Part shown: piece after piece, positions 41,537-51,091 of the stretch
How positions within the stretch are numbered: the stretch's first letter is position 1
How the letters are laid out: each line of letters opens with the position of its first letter
Source: Pseudomonas sp. LRP2-20
GTDB taxonomy: Bacteria; Pseudomonadota; Gammaproteobacteria; Pseudomonadales; Pseudomonadaceae
NCBI RefSeq assembly: GCF_024349685.1
Contig: NZ_AP025944.1
Location: forward strand, 3,478,001 to 3,542,000
Direction: 5' to 3'
DNA: 64,000 nucleotides
Program-made: the position numbers and the translations under genes
Notes under the pieces: generated by a model
Told to the model about the DNA's origin: nothing
The model's database searches: none
Seen by the model: the letters and a program-made list of their open reading frames with translations, nothing else

Positions 41537-42155
41537 CGGTATAGTCCACATTGACCCGCAGTTCGTTGTCATCGCGGTGGCTCGCCCCCGCCGCGAAGTC
41601 ATTGCGATACCAGGCATGGCGCAGGCGCAGCGTCACGCCTTTGAATGTGCCCTGCTGCACGGCGTACGACAGCTCCACATCCTTCTCGCTCTCGCTCAGC
41701 CCACTGCCACCCAAATGCGCCAGTTCGATGTTGTCGCCGCGCACGTAGCGCAGCATGCCCTTGAGCCCCGGCACGCCGAACGGCGCGAAGTCCTGGTCGA
41801 ACTTGACCTGCCAACTGCGCTCCCTGGGGTTGATGAACTCCGAACTGAGCGTACCCTCGGTGATCACCAGCGGCTCGGTGCCGTACAGGTACGGCATGGC
41901 AGTATCACCGTCCAGGCGCATGTAGCCAGCCCCGAGGCTGTGGCTGGCCCAGGCGTAGGTCAGCATCAGCGCGGTGTTGCGGTTGTCGACCTTGCCGGCC
42001 TTGGCAGCGCCGTCCTCACCGGCGACGAACAGGCGAAAATCGCTTTTCAGGCGGCCCGCACCCAGCGCGCGGTCGTCGACGAAGCCGAAGTAGTCCTGCA
42101 GCGGTTTGCCGGGCGGATCGACCAGCTGTTGCGTGAGCGCCAGGAAGATACTTGA
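41523..42155 (-). pseudogene. 3' fragment of an OprD-family porin
   Basis: About 210 codons homologous to the C-terminal half of OprD/OpdX porins: SSIFLALTQQLV, DYFGFVDDRALGAG, LMLTYAWASHSLGAGYMRLD with GDTAMPYLYG, and the last strand NELRVNVDYTVRLW. Full-length members are ~420 residues with a signal peptide. Homology stops abruptly near 42155, and 13 bp farther upstream lies a REP hairpin (42168-42195). No start codon with ribosome-binding site precedes the homologous part. The gene has therefore lost its 5' half. Confidence 0.8.
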
Positions 42156-42167
42156 TCGCAGGCCAGG

Positions 42168-42195
42168 CCTCTTCGCGGGTTTACCCGCGAAGAGG
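42168..42195. repeat. REP hairpin at the porin break
   Basis: CCTCTTCGCGGGT (42168-42180) and ACCCGCGAAGAGG (42183-42195) form a perfect 13-bp stem with a TT loop, directly at the 5' edge of the truncated porin. Confidence 0.88.
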
Positions 42196-42276
42196 ACGAC
42201 ACGCGCTTGAGCCGAACGATCGGCCGACAATGCCGTCATAACTTGGGCCGGTGCCGCCACGCAAAGAGGACGCGAA

Positions 42277-44343
42277 ATGACCCAGCCCGATCCGTCATAC
42301 GTCAAATGGCTTGAAGACCGCTCGATGCTCAAGGCCTCGCAGGAGCGGGCTCGCCTGTACTCCGGCCAGTCGCGCCTGTGGCAGAACCCCTACGCCGAAG
42401 CCCAGCCACGCCGCGCCACCGAGATTGCCTCGGTGTGGCTGACCGTCTACCCCGACGCAATCATCGCCCCCGAAGGCAGCTCGGTACTGGCGGCGTTGGG
42501 CCATGAAGCGCTGTGGAAGCGCCTGTCGGAGATCGGCGTGCAAGGTATCCACACCGGCCCGATCAAGCAATCCGGCGGCGTGCGCGGGCGTGACTTCACG
42601 CCTAGCGTCGACGGCAACTTCGACCGCATCAGCTTCGATATCGACCCGCTGTACGGCTCCGAGCAGGAACTGGTTCAGATGAGCCGCATGGCCGCCGCGC
42701 ACAATGCCGTGACCATCGACGACCTGATCCCCTCGCATACCGGCAAGGGCGCCGACTTCCGCCTGGCCGAGCTGGCCCACGGCGCCTACCCAGGGCTCTA
42801 CCACATGGTCGAGATCCGCGAGGAAGACTGGCCGCTGCTGCCCGAAGTGCCTGCGGGCCGGGATGCGGTCAACCTCGCGCCGGCACTGTGCGACGAGCTG
42901 AAGCAACGCCACTACATCGTCGGCCAGTTGCAGCGGGTGATCTTCTTCGAACCCGGGGTCAAGGAAACCGACTGGAGCGCCACCGCGCCGATCACCGGGG
43001 TCGACGGCAAGACCCGGCGCTGGGTGTACCTGCACTACTTCAAGGAAGGCCAGCCGTCACTGAACTGGCTCGACCCCAGTTTTGCGGCCCAACAGATGAT
43101 CATCGGCGACGCCCTGCACGCGCTGGACTGCCTGGGCGCCCGCGGCCTGCGCCTGGATGCCAACGGCTTTCTCGGCGTGGAGACCCGCGCCAGCGACAGC
43201 GCCTGGTCCGAAAGCCACCCACTGTCGATCGTCGGCAACCAGCTGATTGGCGGCATGATCCGCAAGGCTGGCGGCTTCAGCTTCCAGGAACTGAACCTGA
43301 CCCTCGACGACATCGCACAGATGTCCAAGGGCGGCGCCGACCTGTCCTACGACTTCATTACCCGCCCCGCCTGCCAGCATGCCCTGCTGACCGGTGACAC
43401 CGAATTCCTGCGCCTGATGCTCAAGGAAATGCACGCCTTCGGCATCGACCCGGCGTCGTTGATCCACGCCCTGCAGAACCACGACGAACTGACCGTCGAG
43501 CTGGTGCACTTCTGGACCCTGCACGCCCACGACATGTACCTGTACAAGGGCCAGACCTTGCCCGGCGGCATCCTCCGTGAACACATCCGCGAGGACATCT
43601 ATGAACGCCTGTCGGGTGAGCATGCGCCTTACAACCTGCGCTTCGTCACCAACGGCATCGCCTGCACCACGGCCAGCCTGATCACCGCGGCGCTGGGCAT
43701 TCGCGACCTTGAACGGATCAGCCCGGCGGACATCGCGCTGATCCAGAAGGTGCACCTGCTGCTGGTGATGTACAACGCCATGCAACCGGGCGTGGTCGCG
43801 CTGTCCGGCTGGGACATGGTCGGCGCCCTGCCGCTGCCGGCCGAGGCGGTGGCCGAGCGCATGGTCGATGGCGATACCCGCTGGATCCACCGGGGTGGCT
43901 ACGACCTGGCCGGGCTCGCCCCAGAGGCAGAAGCATCGGTGCGTGGCATGCCGCGAGCCCGCGCGTTGTATGGCAGCCTCGACAGCCAGCTGGACAACCC
44001 CGCGTCGTTCGCCAGCCAGGTGAAGAAACTGCTTGCCGTGCGCCAGGCCTACGGCATCGCCACCAGCCGCCAGGTGCTGGTCCCCGACGTCCGCAGCCCG
44101 GGGTTGCTGGTGATGGTGCATGAACTGCCATCCGGGCGTGGCATCCAGATCAGTGCCTTGAACTTCGGCCAGGAGGTGATTGCCGAGGAGCTGCAATTGA
44201 CCGGCTTCACCCCAGGGCCGGTGGTGGACATGATCAATGAAACCGTCGAGGGCGACCTGACCGAGGATGGACGCCTGATGGTCAACCTCGAACCTTATGA
44301 AGCCCTTTGCCTGAGGATCGTCAACAGCAGTGGGCATGTCTGA
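42277..44343 (+). CDS. GH13 family glycosidase/glucosyltransferase (trehalose synthase-like)
   Basis: A 688-residue alpha-amylase superfamily enzyme. Conserved regions: [12 protein letters not shown] (region I), [13 protein letters not shown] with nucleophile D294 (region II), SFQELNL with acid/base E338 (region III) and [10 protein letters not shown] with D403 (region IV). The region I Asn of classic GH13 is Ser here (IPSHT). The protein lacks the C-terminal maltokinase part of TreS fusions. Acting on maltose/trehalose or a related disaccharide is likely, but sequence alone does not settle isomerase versus hydrolase. It is monocistronic, bounded by a REP pair. Confidence 0.8.
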   Translation: MTQPDPSYVKWLEDRSMLKASQERARLYSGQSRLWQNPYAEAQPRRATEIASVWLTVYPDAIIAPEGSSVLAALGHEALWKRLSEIGVQGIHTGPIKQSGGVRGRDFTPSVDGNFDRISFDIDPLYGSEQELVQMSRMAAAHNAVTIDDLIPSHTGKGADFRLAELAHGAYPGLYHMVEIREEDWPLLPEVPAGRDAVNLAPALCDELKQRHYIVGQLQRVIFFEPGVKETDWSATAPITGVDGKTRRWVYLHYFKEGQPSLNWLDPSFAAQQMIIGDALHALDCLGARGLRLDANGFLGVETRASDSAWSESHPLSIVGNQLIGGMIRKAGGFSFQELNLTLDDIAQMSKGGADLSYDFITRPACQHALLTGDTEFLRLMLKEMHAFGIDPASLIHALQNHDELTVELVHFWTLHAHDMYLYKGQTLPGGILREHIREDIYERLSGEHAPYNLRFVTNGIACTTASLITAALGIRDLERISPADIALIQKVHLLLVMYNAMQPGVVALSGWDMVGALPLPAEAVAERMVDGDTRWIHRGGYDLAGLAPEAEASVRGMPRARALYGSLDSQLDNPASFASQVKKLLAVRQAYGIATSRQVLVPDVRSPGLLVMVHELPSGRGIQISALNFGQEVIAEELQLTGFTPGPVVDMINETVEGDLTEDGRLMVNLEPYEALCLRIVNSSGHV

Positions 44344-44353
44344 AACCTGTATC

Positions 44354-44447
44354 GGCCTGTTCGCGGGCAAGCCCGCTCCCACAGGATTATCACTTGCCTT
44401 GAAGGCTGCGCCGTACCTGTGGGAGCAGGTTTACCCGCGAACAGGCC
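44354..44447. repeat. REP inverted pair
   Basis: Arms 44354-44385 and 44416-44447 each carry the REP core (GGCCTGTTCGCGGG..., CCCGCGAACAGGCC) with a CCTGTT/AACAGG variation that is compensated in both arms. Confidence 0.88.
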
Positions 44448-44463
44448 GGTCTTGCAATTAATG

Positions 44464-44510
44464 CTCCACGGGCATAGTTTCCTGATGTTTTCCCTCTTTG
44501 TGCCCAGGAG
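44464..44510 (+). promoter_or_regulatory. Leader hairpin that could mask the ribosome-binding site
   Basis: CTCC (44464-44467) can pair with GGAG (44507-44510), the ribosome-binding site of the riboflavin synthase gene, and GGGCA (44470-44474) with TGCCC (44501-44505). The ATG is at 44518. No FMN riboswitch consensus was found here. Confidence 0.42.
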
Positions 44511-44517
44511 CAACTCC

Positions 44518-45144
44518 ATGTACACCGGCATCGTCCAGGCCGTCCGCCCTCTGCTTGATGTGACCAGCTACCCGGGCCACAACCAGTTCACCATCGACCT
44601 CACCGCCGAACTGCTCGATGATTTGAAGATCGGCGCCAGCGTCAGTGTCGAAGGCACCTGCCTGTCGGTCACCGAAATCCATGGCAGCCAGGTGAAGTTC
44701 GACGCCATGACCGCCACCCTCGAACGCACCAACCTGCGCAACTTCAAGGCCGGCCAAGGCGTGAACATCGAGCGCTCGGCGAAGATGAACGCCGAAGTCG
44801 GCGGCCACCTGATGGCCGGCCATATCGCCACCACTGCCGAGATCGTCGAGCTGTCGATCAAGGAAACCGGCGCCTTCATCACCTTCCGCATGCCACCTGA
44901 ATGGGGCAAGTACGTATTCCCGCGCGGCTTCATCGGGGTCAATGGTTGCAGCCTGACCGTCGCCGATGTCGAGGACAACGTGGTGACCATCAACCTGATA
45001 CCGGAAACCCTGCGCCAGACCACCTTCGCCAGCTACAGGCCCGGCGAGCTGCTGAACATCGAAGTGGACCACCAGACCATGGTCCTGGTGGACGTGGTGG
45101 AGCGCACGATCAAAAGTACGCTTGCCCGCGAAATGCCGCGCTAA
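44518..45144 (+). CDS. Riboflavin synthase (alpha chain), E. coli RibC-like
   Basis: A 208-residue protein made of two lumazine-binding repeats, joining two 6,7-dimethyl-8-ribityllumazine molecules into riboflavin. Repeat one starts MYTGIVQAVRPL with GTCLSVTEI and GGHLMAGHI; repeat two carries FIGVNGCSLTVADV and LIPETLRQTTF. The sequence is closer in detail to the enterobacterial RibC form (EVGGHLMAGHI). It is outside any ribD-ribBA-ribH operon, so it is probably a second copy in this genome (inference). A leader hairpin may control translation. The DUF1275 gene follows 9 bp later. Confidence 0.92.
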   Translation: MYTGIVQAVRPLLDVTSYPGHNQFTIDLTAELLDDLKIGASVSVEGTCLSVTEIHGSQVKFDAMTATLERTNLRNFKAGQGVNIERSAKMNAEVGGHLMAGHIATTAEIVELSIKETGAFITFRMPPEWGKYVFPRGFIGVNGCSLTVADVEDNVVTINLIPETLRQTTFASYRPGELLNIEVDHQTMVLVDVVERTIKSTLAREMPR

Positions 45145-45153
45145 AGCCTGCGC

Positions 45154-45855
45154 ATGCTGCCCAACGCCCTCCCCGCGCGCACCGCCAGGCGCCTGCGCCT
45201 GCAGGTTTTGCGTGGCCGCGTCGGCCTTGGCCTGGTCGCCGGGCTATCGGTGCTGGCCGGCATGACCGACGCCATCGGCCTGCTGGCGCTGGGTGATTTC
45301 GTCTCGTTCATGAGCGGCAACACCACGCGCCTGGCGGTGGCCATCAGCCAGGCAGACCTGGCCCTGGTGCTGCGCCTGAGCGGCGCGGTGCTGGGCTTCG
45401 TCGCTGGCAACGCGCTGGGCGTGTTGCTGGCCCGTGGCTTTCACCGCCGGGCCTGGCCGGTGCTGCTGGTGGTGGCCGGGCTGCTGGCCTGCGCCGCGAG
45501 CTGGCCGTTCGCCGCAACGTTCCCGGCGCTGCTGGCCGCCACCCTGGCCATGGGCATGATCAATGCCGTGGTGGAACAGGTGAACGGCCTGCCCATCGGC
45601 CTGACCTACGTCACCGGCGCCCTGTCGCGCTTCGGCCGCGGCCTGGGGCGCTGGCTGCTGGGCGAGCGGCGCAACGGCTGGCGGGTGCAACTGGTGCCTT
45701 GGGCCGGCATGCTGCTGGGCGCCGCCCTCGGTGCCTGGTTGCAACAGCATCTGGGGTTGCAGGCGATGGCGGGCAGTAGTGCCCTGGCCTGCCTGCTGGC
45801 GCTGGTGTCGCGGTTCATCCCACGTTCGTGGCAGCGCGGCTACATGCCGCGCTGA
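45154..45855 (+). CDS. DUF1275 (YoaK) family membrane protein
   Basis: A 233-residue protein with about six hydrophobic helices and the DUF1275 start (LVAGLSVLAGMTDAIGLLAL then FVSFMSGNTTRLAVAI), including the conserved M-S-G-N-T motif. The function of the family is unknown. It is 9 bp from the riboflavin synthase gene and probably cotranscribed, and it is convergent with proP, their stops being 3 bp apart. Confidence 0.88.
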   Translation: MLPNALPARTARRLRLQVLRGRVGLGLVAGLSVLAGMTDAIGLLALGDFVSFMSGNTTRLAVAISQADLALVLRLSGAVLGFVAGNALGVLLARGFHRRAWPVLLVVAGLLACAASWPFAATFPALLAATLAMGMINAVVEQVNGLPIGLTYVTGALSRFGRGLGRWLLGERRNGWRVQLVPWAGMLLGAALGAWLQQHLGLQAMAGSSALACLLALVSRFIPRSWQRGYMPR

Positions 45856-45858
45856 GCC

Positions 45859-47361
45859 TCACTCGATGCGCGGGTGCTGTTGCACCAGCAACTGGCGCTT
45901 GGCCTCGAGCTCGGCGATCTGCGCGTCGATGTCTTCGATCTTCTGCTCGATGTTGTCGTGGTGCTCCTGCAGCAGTTCGCGCGCCTCTTCGATGTCCGAC
46001 GCCGCTGGCGCTGCACCACGCAGCGGCTTGTTGGCGGTTTCCTTCATGGTCAGGCCGGTGACCAGGCCGACCACGGCAATCACCATCAGGTAGTACGCCG
46101 GCATGTACAGGTTGCCGCTGCTCTCCACCAGCCAGGCCGCGAGGGTCGGTGTCAGGCCGGCAATCAGCACCGAAATGTTGAAGGCACTGGCCAGGGCGCT
46201 GTAGCGAATGTGCGTGGGGAACATCGCCGGCAAGGTCGAGGCCATCACGCCGATGAAGAAGTTCAGCAGCACGGCGATGATCAGCAGGCCGGAGAAGATC
46301 AGCCCGAGCGCGCCGCTGTTGATCAGCATGAACGCCGGGATGGCCAGGGCGAACAGCCCGACGCTGCCTACCACGATGAACGGGCGCCGGCCGAATTTAT
46401 CGCTCATCAGGCCAATGATGGGTTGCACGAACAGCATGCCGACCATGATCGCGATGATGATCAGCACGCCGTGGTCTTCGCTGTAGTGCAGGTTGTGTGA
46501 CAGGTAGCTGGGCATGTAGGTGAGCAGCATGTAGTAGGTGACGTTGGTGGCGATCACCACACCGATACAGGTCACCAGGCTGCGCCAGTGCTGGGTCGCG
46601 ACCTCCTTGAACGACACCTTGGGCCCCGAGGCCAGGCCTTCGCGGTCACCCTGCTCGAGCTTGTCCACATGCTGCTGGAACGCCGGGGTTTCCTCCAGCG
46701 CATGGCGCAGGTAGAGGCCGATGATGCCCAGCGGCAAGGCCAGGAAGAACGGCAAGCGCCAGCCCCAATCCAGGAACTTCTCATCACCGAGCAGGGTGGA
46801 AATCAGCACCACCACCCCCGCCCCCAGCACAAAGCCGGCAATCGAGCCAAAGTCCAGCCAACTGCCAAGAAAGCCACGCTTGCGGTCCGGGGCGTACTCG
46901 GCGACGAAGATCGACGCCCCGGTGTACTCCCCGCCCACCGAGAAGCCCTGGGCCATCTTCGCCAGCAACAGCAGGATGGGCGCCCAGATACCGATCGAGG
47001 CGTAGGACGGTATCAGGCCGATGGCAAAGGTGCTGAGCGACATGATCACGATGGTCGCGGCGAGGATCTTCTGCCGCCCGAAGCGGTCGCCCAGGGCACC
47101 GAAGAACAGCCCGCCCAGCGGGCGGATCAGGAAGGGTACCGAGAAGGTAGCCAGCGCCGCGATCATCTGCACGCTGGGGTCGGCATTGGGGAAGAACACC
47201 TTGCCCAGGGCGAAGGCGACGAAGCCATACACGCCGAAGTCGAACCACTCCATGGCGTTGCCCAGTGCAGCGGCGGTGATCGCCTTGCGCATCTTGGCAT
47301 CGTCGACGATGGTGATGTCTTTCAAGCCGATTGGCTGGACGTTTTTCTTGCGAGATTTCAT
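45859..47361 (-). CDS. proP: ProP-like proline/glycine betaine MFS symporter
   Basis: A 500-residue transporter, the same length as E. coli ProP, an osmosensing H+ symporter of compatible solutes. MFS helices include AIGLIPSYASIGIWAPILLL and the sugar-porter-like loop LGDRFGRQKILAAT. ProP-specific is the C-terminal cytoplasmic coiled coil, here EEARELLQEHHDNIEQKIED followed by IDAQIAELEAKRQLLVQQH, which tunes the osmotic threshold. AMEWFDFGVYGFVAFALGKV is also a ProP signature. The upstream gap (380 bp) contains copy B of the long inverted-repeat element. Confidence 0.92.
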   Translation of the reverse strand: MKSRKKNVQPIGLKDITIVDDAKMRKAITAAALGNAMEWFDFGVYGFVAFALGKVFFPNADPSVQMIAALATFSVPFLIRPLGGLFFGALGDRFGRQKILAATIVIMSLSTFAIGLIPSYASIGIWAPILLLLAKMAQGFSVGGEYTGASIFVAEYAPDRKRGFLGSWLDFGSIAGFVLGAGVVVLISTLLGDEKFLDWGWRLPFFLALPLGIIGLYLRHALEETPAFQQHVDKLEQGDREGLASGPKVSFKEVATQHWRSLVTCIGVVIATNVTYYMLLTYMPSYLSHNLHYSEDHGVLIIIAIMVGMLFVQPIIGLMSDKFGRRPFIVVGSVGLFALAIPAFMLINSGALGLIFSGLLIIAVLLNFFIGVMASTLPAMFPTHIRYSALASAFNISVLIAGLTPTLAAWLVESSGNLYMPAYYLMVIAVVGLVTGLTMKETANKPLRGAAPAASDIEEARELLQEHHDNIEQKIEDIDAQIAELEAKRQLLVQQHPRIE

Positions 47362-47465
47362 GCCTGTATCCCTGTCGCTGAAGGCTCTAAGGGATCAGAT
47401 ACAAAGGGACACTAAATAATTCAGCGCTTACTTGTTTTTTCTGTATGTGAATGGCTTGGGAGATG

Positions 47466-47701
47466 CAGCGCCTGTGAATTCGAGCGCCGCCCGCGCGGCG
47501 CATCGCGAGCTGCGCTCGCTCCTACGTTTGTTTCGGGCCAGTAACGCCTGTGGCAGACGCGCGCGACCGCCTTGTTTGCACGACGCGATATCGTGCCATG
47601 CGCCAAGGCCTCCGCGCGCAAATCCGCCAGGAATAATTGGCCCGAATCAAACGTAGGAGCGAGCGCAGCTCGCGATGCGCCGCGCGGGCGGCGCTCGATC
47701 T
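47466..47701. repeat. Long inverted-repeat element, copy B (opposite orientation)
   Basis: Arms 47466-47540 and 47638-47701 pair with one mismatch over about 61 bp. The 97-bp core is homologous to the core at 24862-24958 only after reverse complementation. Where copy A has TTT in the small palindrome GCGAGC/GCTCGC, copy B has TGC, and the change is mirrored in the opposite arm. It fills most of the proP-hemB gap. Confidence 0.86.
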
Positions 47702-47741
47702 TCCCGACAACAAACACCTCGAGGCGGTCTCTGCGGGCCGA

Positions 47742-48716
47742 TCAGATCCCTTCGCGCGCCAGGTCCATGGCGAAGTAGGTCAGGATCAGGTCGGCACCGG
47801 CACGCTTGATCGCGCCAATGCTTTCACGCACCACCCGGCCCTCGTCGATGGCACCGGCCAGACCGCCGAACTTGATCATCGCGTACTCGCCGCTCACCTG
47901 ATACGCCGCCAGCGGCAGGCGCGAGGCGGCGCGGATGTCGGCGATCACATCGAGGTAGGCACCGGCCGGCTTGACCATCAGCACATCGGCCCCTTCCTGC
48001 TCGTCGAGCAGCGACTCGCGCACCGCTTCACGGCGGTTCATCGGGTTCATCTGGTAGCTCTTGCGGTCGCCCTTGAGCGCAGTACCGCCAGCTTCACGGA
48101 ACGGGCCATACAGCGACGAAGCAAACTTGGTGGAATAGGCCATGATCGCAGTGTCGTGGAAGCCGGCACCGTCCAGCGCGCTACGAATGGCCTGCACCTG
48201 GCCGTCCATCGCCGCCGACGGGGCGATGAAGTCGGCGCCGGCGGCGGCGGCGATCACCGCCTGCTTGCCCAGGTTGGCCAGAGTGGCGTCGTTGTCCACG
48301 CCATGGTCGTGCAGCACGCCACAGTGGCCGTGGCTGGTGTATTCGCAGAAGCAGGTGTCGGACATCACCACCATTTCAGGCACGGTGTCCTTGCAGATGC
48401 GCGACATGCGCGCGACCAGGCCGTTCTCGTTCCAGGTGTCGCTGCCGGTGGCGTCCAGGTTGTGCGAAACGCCGAAGGTCATCACCGACTTGATACCGGC
48501 ACGGGCATAGCGCTCGATTTCCTGTGCCAGCAATTTCTCCGGAATGCGGTTGACGCCCGGCATGCTGGTGATTGGCACGAAGTCATCGATGCCTTCCTCG
48601 ACGAAGATCGGCAGGATCAGGTCTTCCAGGCGGAACTCGGTTTCCTGGAAGATCGTGCGCAGGGATTCGTTCTGGCGCAGACGGCGGGGACGAACGGAAG
48701 GGAAACGGTTGGACAT
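47742..48716 (-). CDS. hemB: Delta-aminolevulinic acid dehydratase (porphobilinogen synthase), zinc type
   Basis: A 324-residue enzyme that condenses two 5-aminolevulinate molecules in heme synthesis. Schiff-base lysines lie in [16 protein letters not shown] and [12 protein letters not shown]. The active-site zinc ligands C122, C124 and C132 are present in [16 protein letters not shown], nearly identical to E. coli HemB. P. aeruginosa HemB lacks these Cys and is Mg-dependent, so this copy is probably additional to a Mg-type enzyme elsewhere in the genome (inference). It is monocistronic. Confidence 0.94.
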   Translation of the reverse strand: MSNRFPSVRPRRLRQNESLRTIFQETEFRLEDLILPIFVEEGIDDFVPITSMPGVNRIPEKLLAQEIERYARAGIKSVMTFGVSHNLDATGSDTWNENGLVARMSRICKDTVPEMVVMSDTCFCEYTSHGHCGVLHDHGVDNDATLANLGKQAVIAAAAGADFIAPSAAMDGQVQAIRSALDGAGFHDTAIMAYSTKFASSLYGPFREAGGTALKGDRKSYQMNPMNRREAVRESLLDEQEGADVLMVKPAGAYLDVIADIRAASRLPLAAYQVSGEYAMIKFGGLAGAIDEGRVVRESIGAIKRAGADLILTYFAMDLAREGI

Positions 48717-48833
48717 GACAGCTCCAGGGCATTTTTAACGGCGTATACCTTATGCCTGTCGCGCGCCAGTGAAAAGGCCAGATGGCGAGATTCTGTCTTG
48801 CGTCAAAGGCAATAGCCGGTTTTTGCCTGTAAG

Positions 48834-48926
48834 GGCCTCTTCGCGGGCAAGCCCGCTCCCACAGGATCACCGCAAGCTCAAGACAGGTGCTGTACCTGTG
48901 GGAGCGGGCTTGCCCGCGAAGAGGCC
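48834..48926. repeat. REP inverted pair
   Basis: Arms 48834-48865 and 48895-48926 are perfect reverse complements (GGCCTCTTCGCGGGCAAGCC core, then CGCTCCCACAGG). The remaining ~170 bp before the RIO kinase stop shows nothing recognisable except a weak protein-like tail. Confidence 0.9.
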
Positions 48927-49094
48927 GGTACAGGAGAACTCAATCCACCAGCCGCGGCGCCCCCACGACACGCCACCCGCGCCCGTTCGATCTACCTGGC
49001 ACAGGTCAGCTACATCAGCCTGAAGACCGTCGAACCGCTGGAATAGCGGATGCACTTCATAGCGGAGTACCTGGGCATCTTTACCGGCGCGGGA

Positions 49095-49988
49095 TCACTG
49101 CATCCACGGCGGCGTTGGCTCTTCAGCCTTGGCCGGCCCGTGCTCGGCCTCTGCCCGCGCCGCACGGCGACGGGCTTCATCGCGCAGGGTGGCGTCGATC
49201 TCGCGCATCACCCCGACCACGTCGGCCGCCTGTTCGTCATCTTCAAACTGCCCGCTCAGCGGGCTGTCCGGGCGCAGCTCACCGGCTTCGTACAACGCCC
49301 ACATCTCGTCGGCGTAGCGGGTGGTCTTGAGCTCCGGGGCAAAGCGCCCGAAATAATGCGCCATGTTCGCCACGTCCCGCTGCAGCATGCTGAACGCATG
49401 GTTGTTGCCCGCCGCATCCACCGCCTGGGGCAGGTCGATGATCACCGGGCCATCCGGGCCAAGCAGCACGTTGAATTCGGACAGGTCGCCATGTACCAGG
49501 CCGGCGCAGAGCATCAACACAATCTGGCGGATGACGAAGGCATGGTATTCCAGCGCCTCCTCGGCCTCCAGGTGCACGTCGTTCAGGCGTGGCGCGGCAT
49601 CGCCTTCGGCGTCGGTGACCAGTTCCATCAGCAGCACGCCGTCCTGGAAGTCGTACGGCTTGGGCACCCGCACGCCGGCAGCGGCCAGGCGGAACAGCGC
49701 AGCCACTTCGGCGTTCTGCCAGGCGTCTTCGGCTTCTTTGCGGCCGTACTTGCTGCCCTTGGCCATGGCCCGGGCCTGGCGGCTGTTGCGGACCTTGCGG
49801 CCCTCCTGATATTCGGCGGCCTGGCGGAAGCTGCGCTTGTTGGCCTCCTTGTAGACCTTGGCGCAGCGTACCTGGGCACCGCAGCGCACCACGTAGACGG
49901 CCGCTTCCTTGCCGCTCATCAAAGGCCGTATGACTTCGTCGACCAGGCCGTCTTCGATCAGTGGTTCGATTCGTTTTGGTGTCTTCAT
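49095..49988 (-). CDS. RIO1-family atypical serine protein kinase
   Basis: A 297-residue RIO kinase. The nucleotide loop is GKEAAVYVVRC with Lys in CAKVYKEANKRSFRQ; the catalytic loop is GLVHGDLSEFNVLL with the D and N, and the metal loop reads VIIDLPQAV. A conserved RGRxxRRSRQARAM-like stretch is GRKVRNSRQARAMAKGSKYG. Bacterial RIO kinases autophosphorylate on Ser; their targets are unknown. The ATG at 49988 begins MKTPKRIEPLIEDGL; the upstream extension was rejected. It is monocistronic. Confidence 0.9.
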   Translation of the reverse strand: MKTPKRIEPLIEDGLVDEVIRPLMSGKEAAVYVVRCGAQVRCAKVYKEANKRSFRQAAEYQEGRKVRNSRQARAMAKGSKYGRKEAEDAWQNAEVAALFRLAAAGVRVPKPYDFQDGVLLMELVTDAEGDAAPRLNDVHLEAEEALEYHAFVIRQIVLMLCAGLVHGDLSEFNVLLGPDGPVIIDLPQAVDAAGNNHAFSMLQRDVANMAHYFGRFAPELKTTRYADEMWALYEAGELRPDSPLSGQFEDDEQAADVVGVMREIDATLRDEARRRAARAEAEHGPAKAEEPTPPWMQ

Positions 49989-50083
49989 CAGGCTGCGTTC
50001 GGGGTCCTGGCTGGGGGGTAGACATCCTCTCACAGGCTGGGGCGACTTGCTCGTTTGTCTGCAAGGGCCCGATCAGCTGAACA

Positions 50084-50986
50084 TCACTGCTGCAAATAGC
50101 CCTGCAGGTAGTCGACGAACGCCAGCACCTTGCCGCTGGCGCGCCGGTGGCTGGGGTAGACCGCGAGGATGTCTTCACCGAAGGCATCGGGCTCGATCAC
50201 GCAGTGCTCCATCACCCGCACCAGCCGCCCTTCCTGCAGATAACCGCGTACGCTCCACTCCGGCGTGTGCAGGATGCCGTGCCCCGCCAGCGCATTGCGC
50301 AGCAGCAAGTCGTAGTTGTCGCTTTCCAGCCGGGCCTTCTGCGGGTACGGCAGGCGCATGCGCACGCCGTCACACTGCAGCCACCAGAACCTCGCATCCA
50401 GCGCCGGGTGAATGTACTTGAGCCACTGGTGCTGGCCGATGCTGTGCGCGGTCACCGGCAGCGGGTTGCGCTCGAGGTAATCGGGGCTGGCACAGAGAAA
50501 GATGCGGTTGTGGCCGATGACCCGGGCGATCAGGCCCGGCAGGTCGCTGTGGCCTTCACGCAGCGCCAGGTCGTAACCGGCTTCGATCAGGTCGATAAAG
50601 GCGTCGGATAACTCCACGCGCAGCTGGATCTGCGGGTATTCGCGCATGAAGCCGGCACAGGCATCGGCCAGGAACGCCCGGCCGAACGCCAGCGGCGCAG
50701 TCAGGCGCAGGGTGCCGGACAGCCCCTGCAACTGGCTGATCTCTTCACCGGCCTCATGCAGGCTCTTCAACACCTGCCGGGCGGTTTCCAGGTAAAGCCG
50801 GCCGGCTTCGGTCAGCACGATGCGCCGGGTGCTGCGCTCGAACAACTGGCTGCCCAGCTCACGCTCCAGGTGGGTGACGGCCTTGGTCAGGGCCGAGGGT
50901 GTCTTGCCCAGCGCCTCGGCCGCGCGGCTGAAACTGCCATGGTCGGCAGTGGCGACGAACATCGAAATCGCACCCAAGGTATCCAT
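50084..50986 (-). CDS. LysR-family transcriptional regulator
   Basis: A 300-residue LysR protein starting MDTLGAISMFVATADHGSFS (ATG 50986). The helix-turn-helix region is AAEALGKTPSALTKAVTHLE, then RELGSQLFERSTRRIVLTEA. It belongs to the common CrgA-like subgroup. It is divergent from the YtcJ-type amidohydrolase gene with 105 bp between, so it probably regulates that gene. The inducer is unknown. Confidence 0.92.
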   Translation of the reverse strand: MDTLGAISMFVATADHGSFSRAAEALGKTPSALTKAVTHLERELGSQLFERSTRRIVLTEAGRLYLETARQVLKSLHEAGEEISQLQGLSGTLRLTAPLAFGRAFLADACAGFMREYPQIQLRVELSDAFIDLIEAGYDLALREGHSDLPGLIARVIGHNRIFLCASPDYLERNPLPVTAHSIGQHQWLKYIHPALDARFWWLQCDGVRMRLPYPQKARLESDNYDLLLRNALAGHGILHTPEWSVRGYLQEGRLVRVMEHCVIEPDAFGEDILAVYPSHRRASGKVLAFVDYLQGYLQQ

Positions 50987-51091
50987 GTGGTTTTTCCTGA
51001 ATGGCAAAAGGCTTTTTAGCGTTCTGGCGATTCTATGCCAGGCCCGCGCTGGTTAGGCTCGCGTTACACCAATAAATACAAGAGGCTACAC

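Noticed and set aside
42156..42332. Upstream extension of the porin fragment to an ATG at 42332
   Set aside because: The added residues come from a REP hairpin and the opposite strand of the next gene's start; they have no porin or signal-peptide features.
44448..44517. FMN riboswitch before riboflavin synthase
   Set aside because: None of the conserved RFN segments is visible in the 70-bp leader; only a simple ribosome-binding-site hairpin is.
48920..49050. Possible gene remnant (tail reading YLAQVSYISLKTVEPLE)
   Set aside because: The protein-like stretch is short, has no recognisable family, and sits directly after a REP pair; support is too weak.
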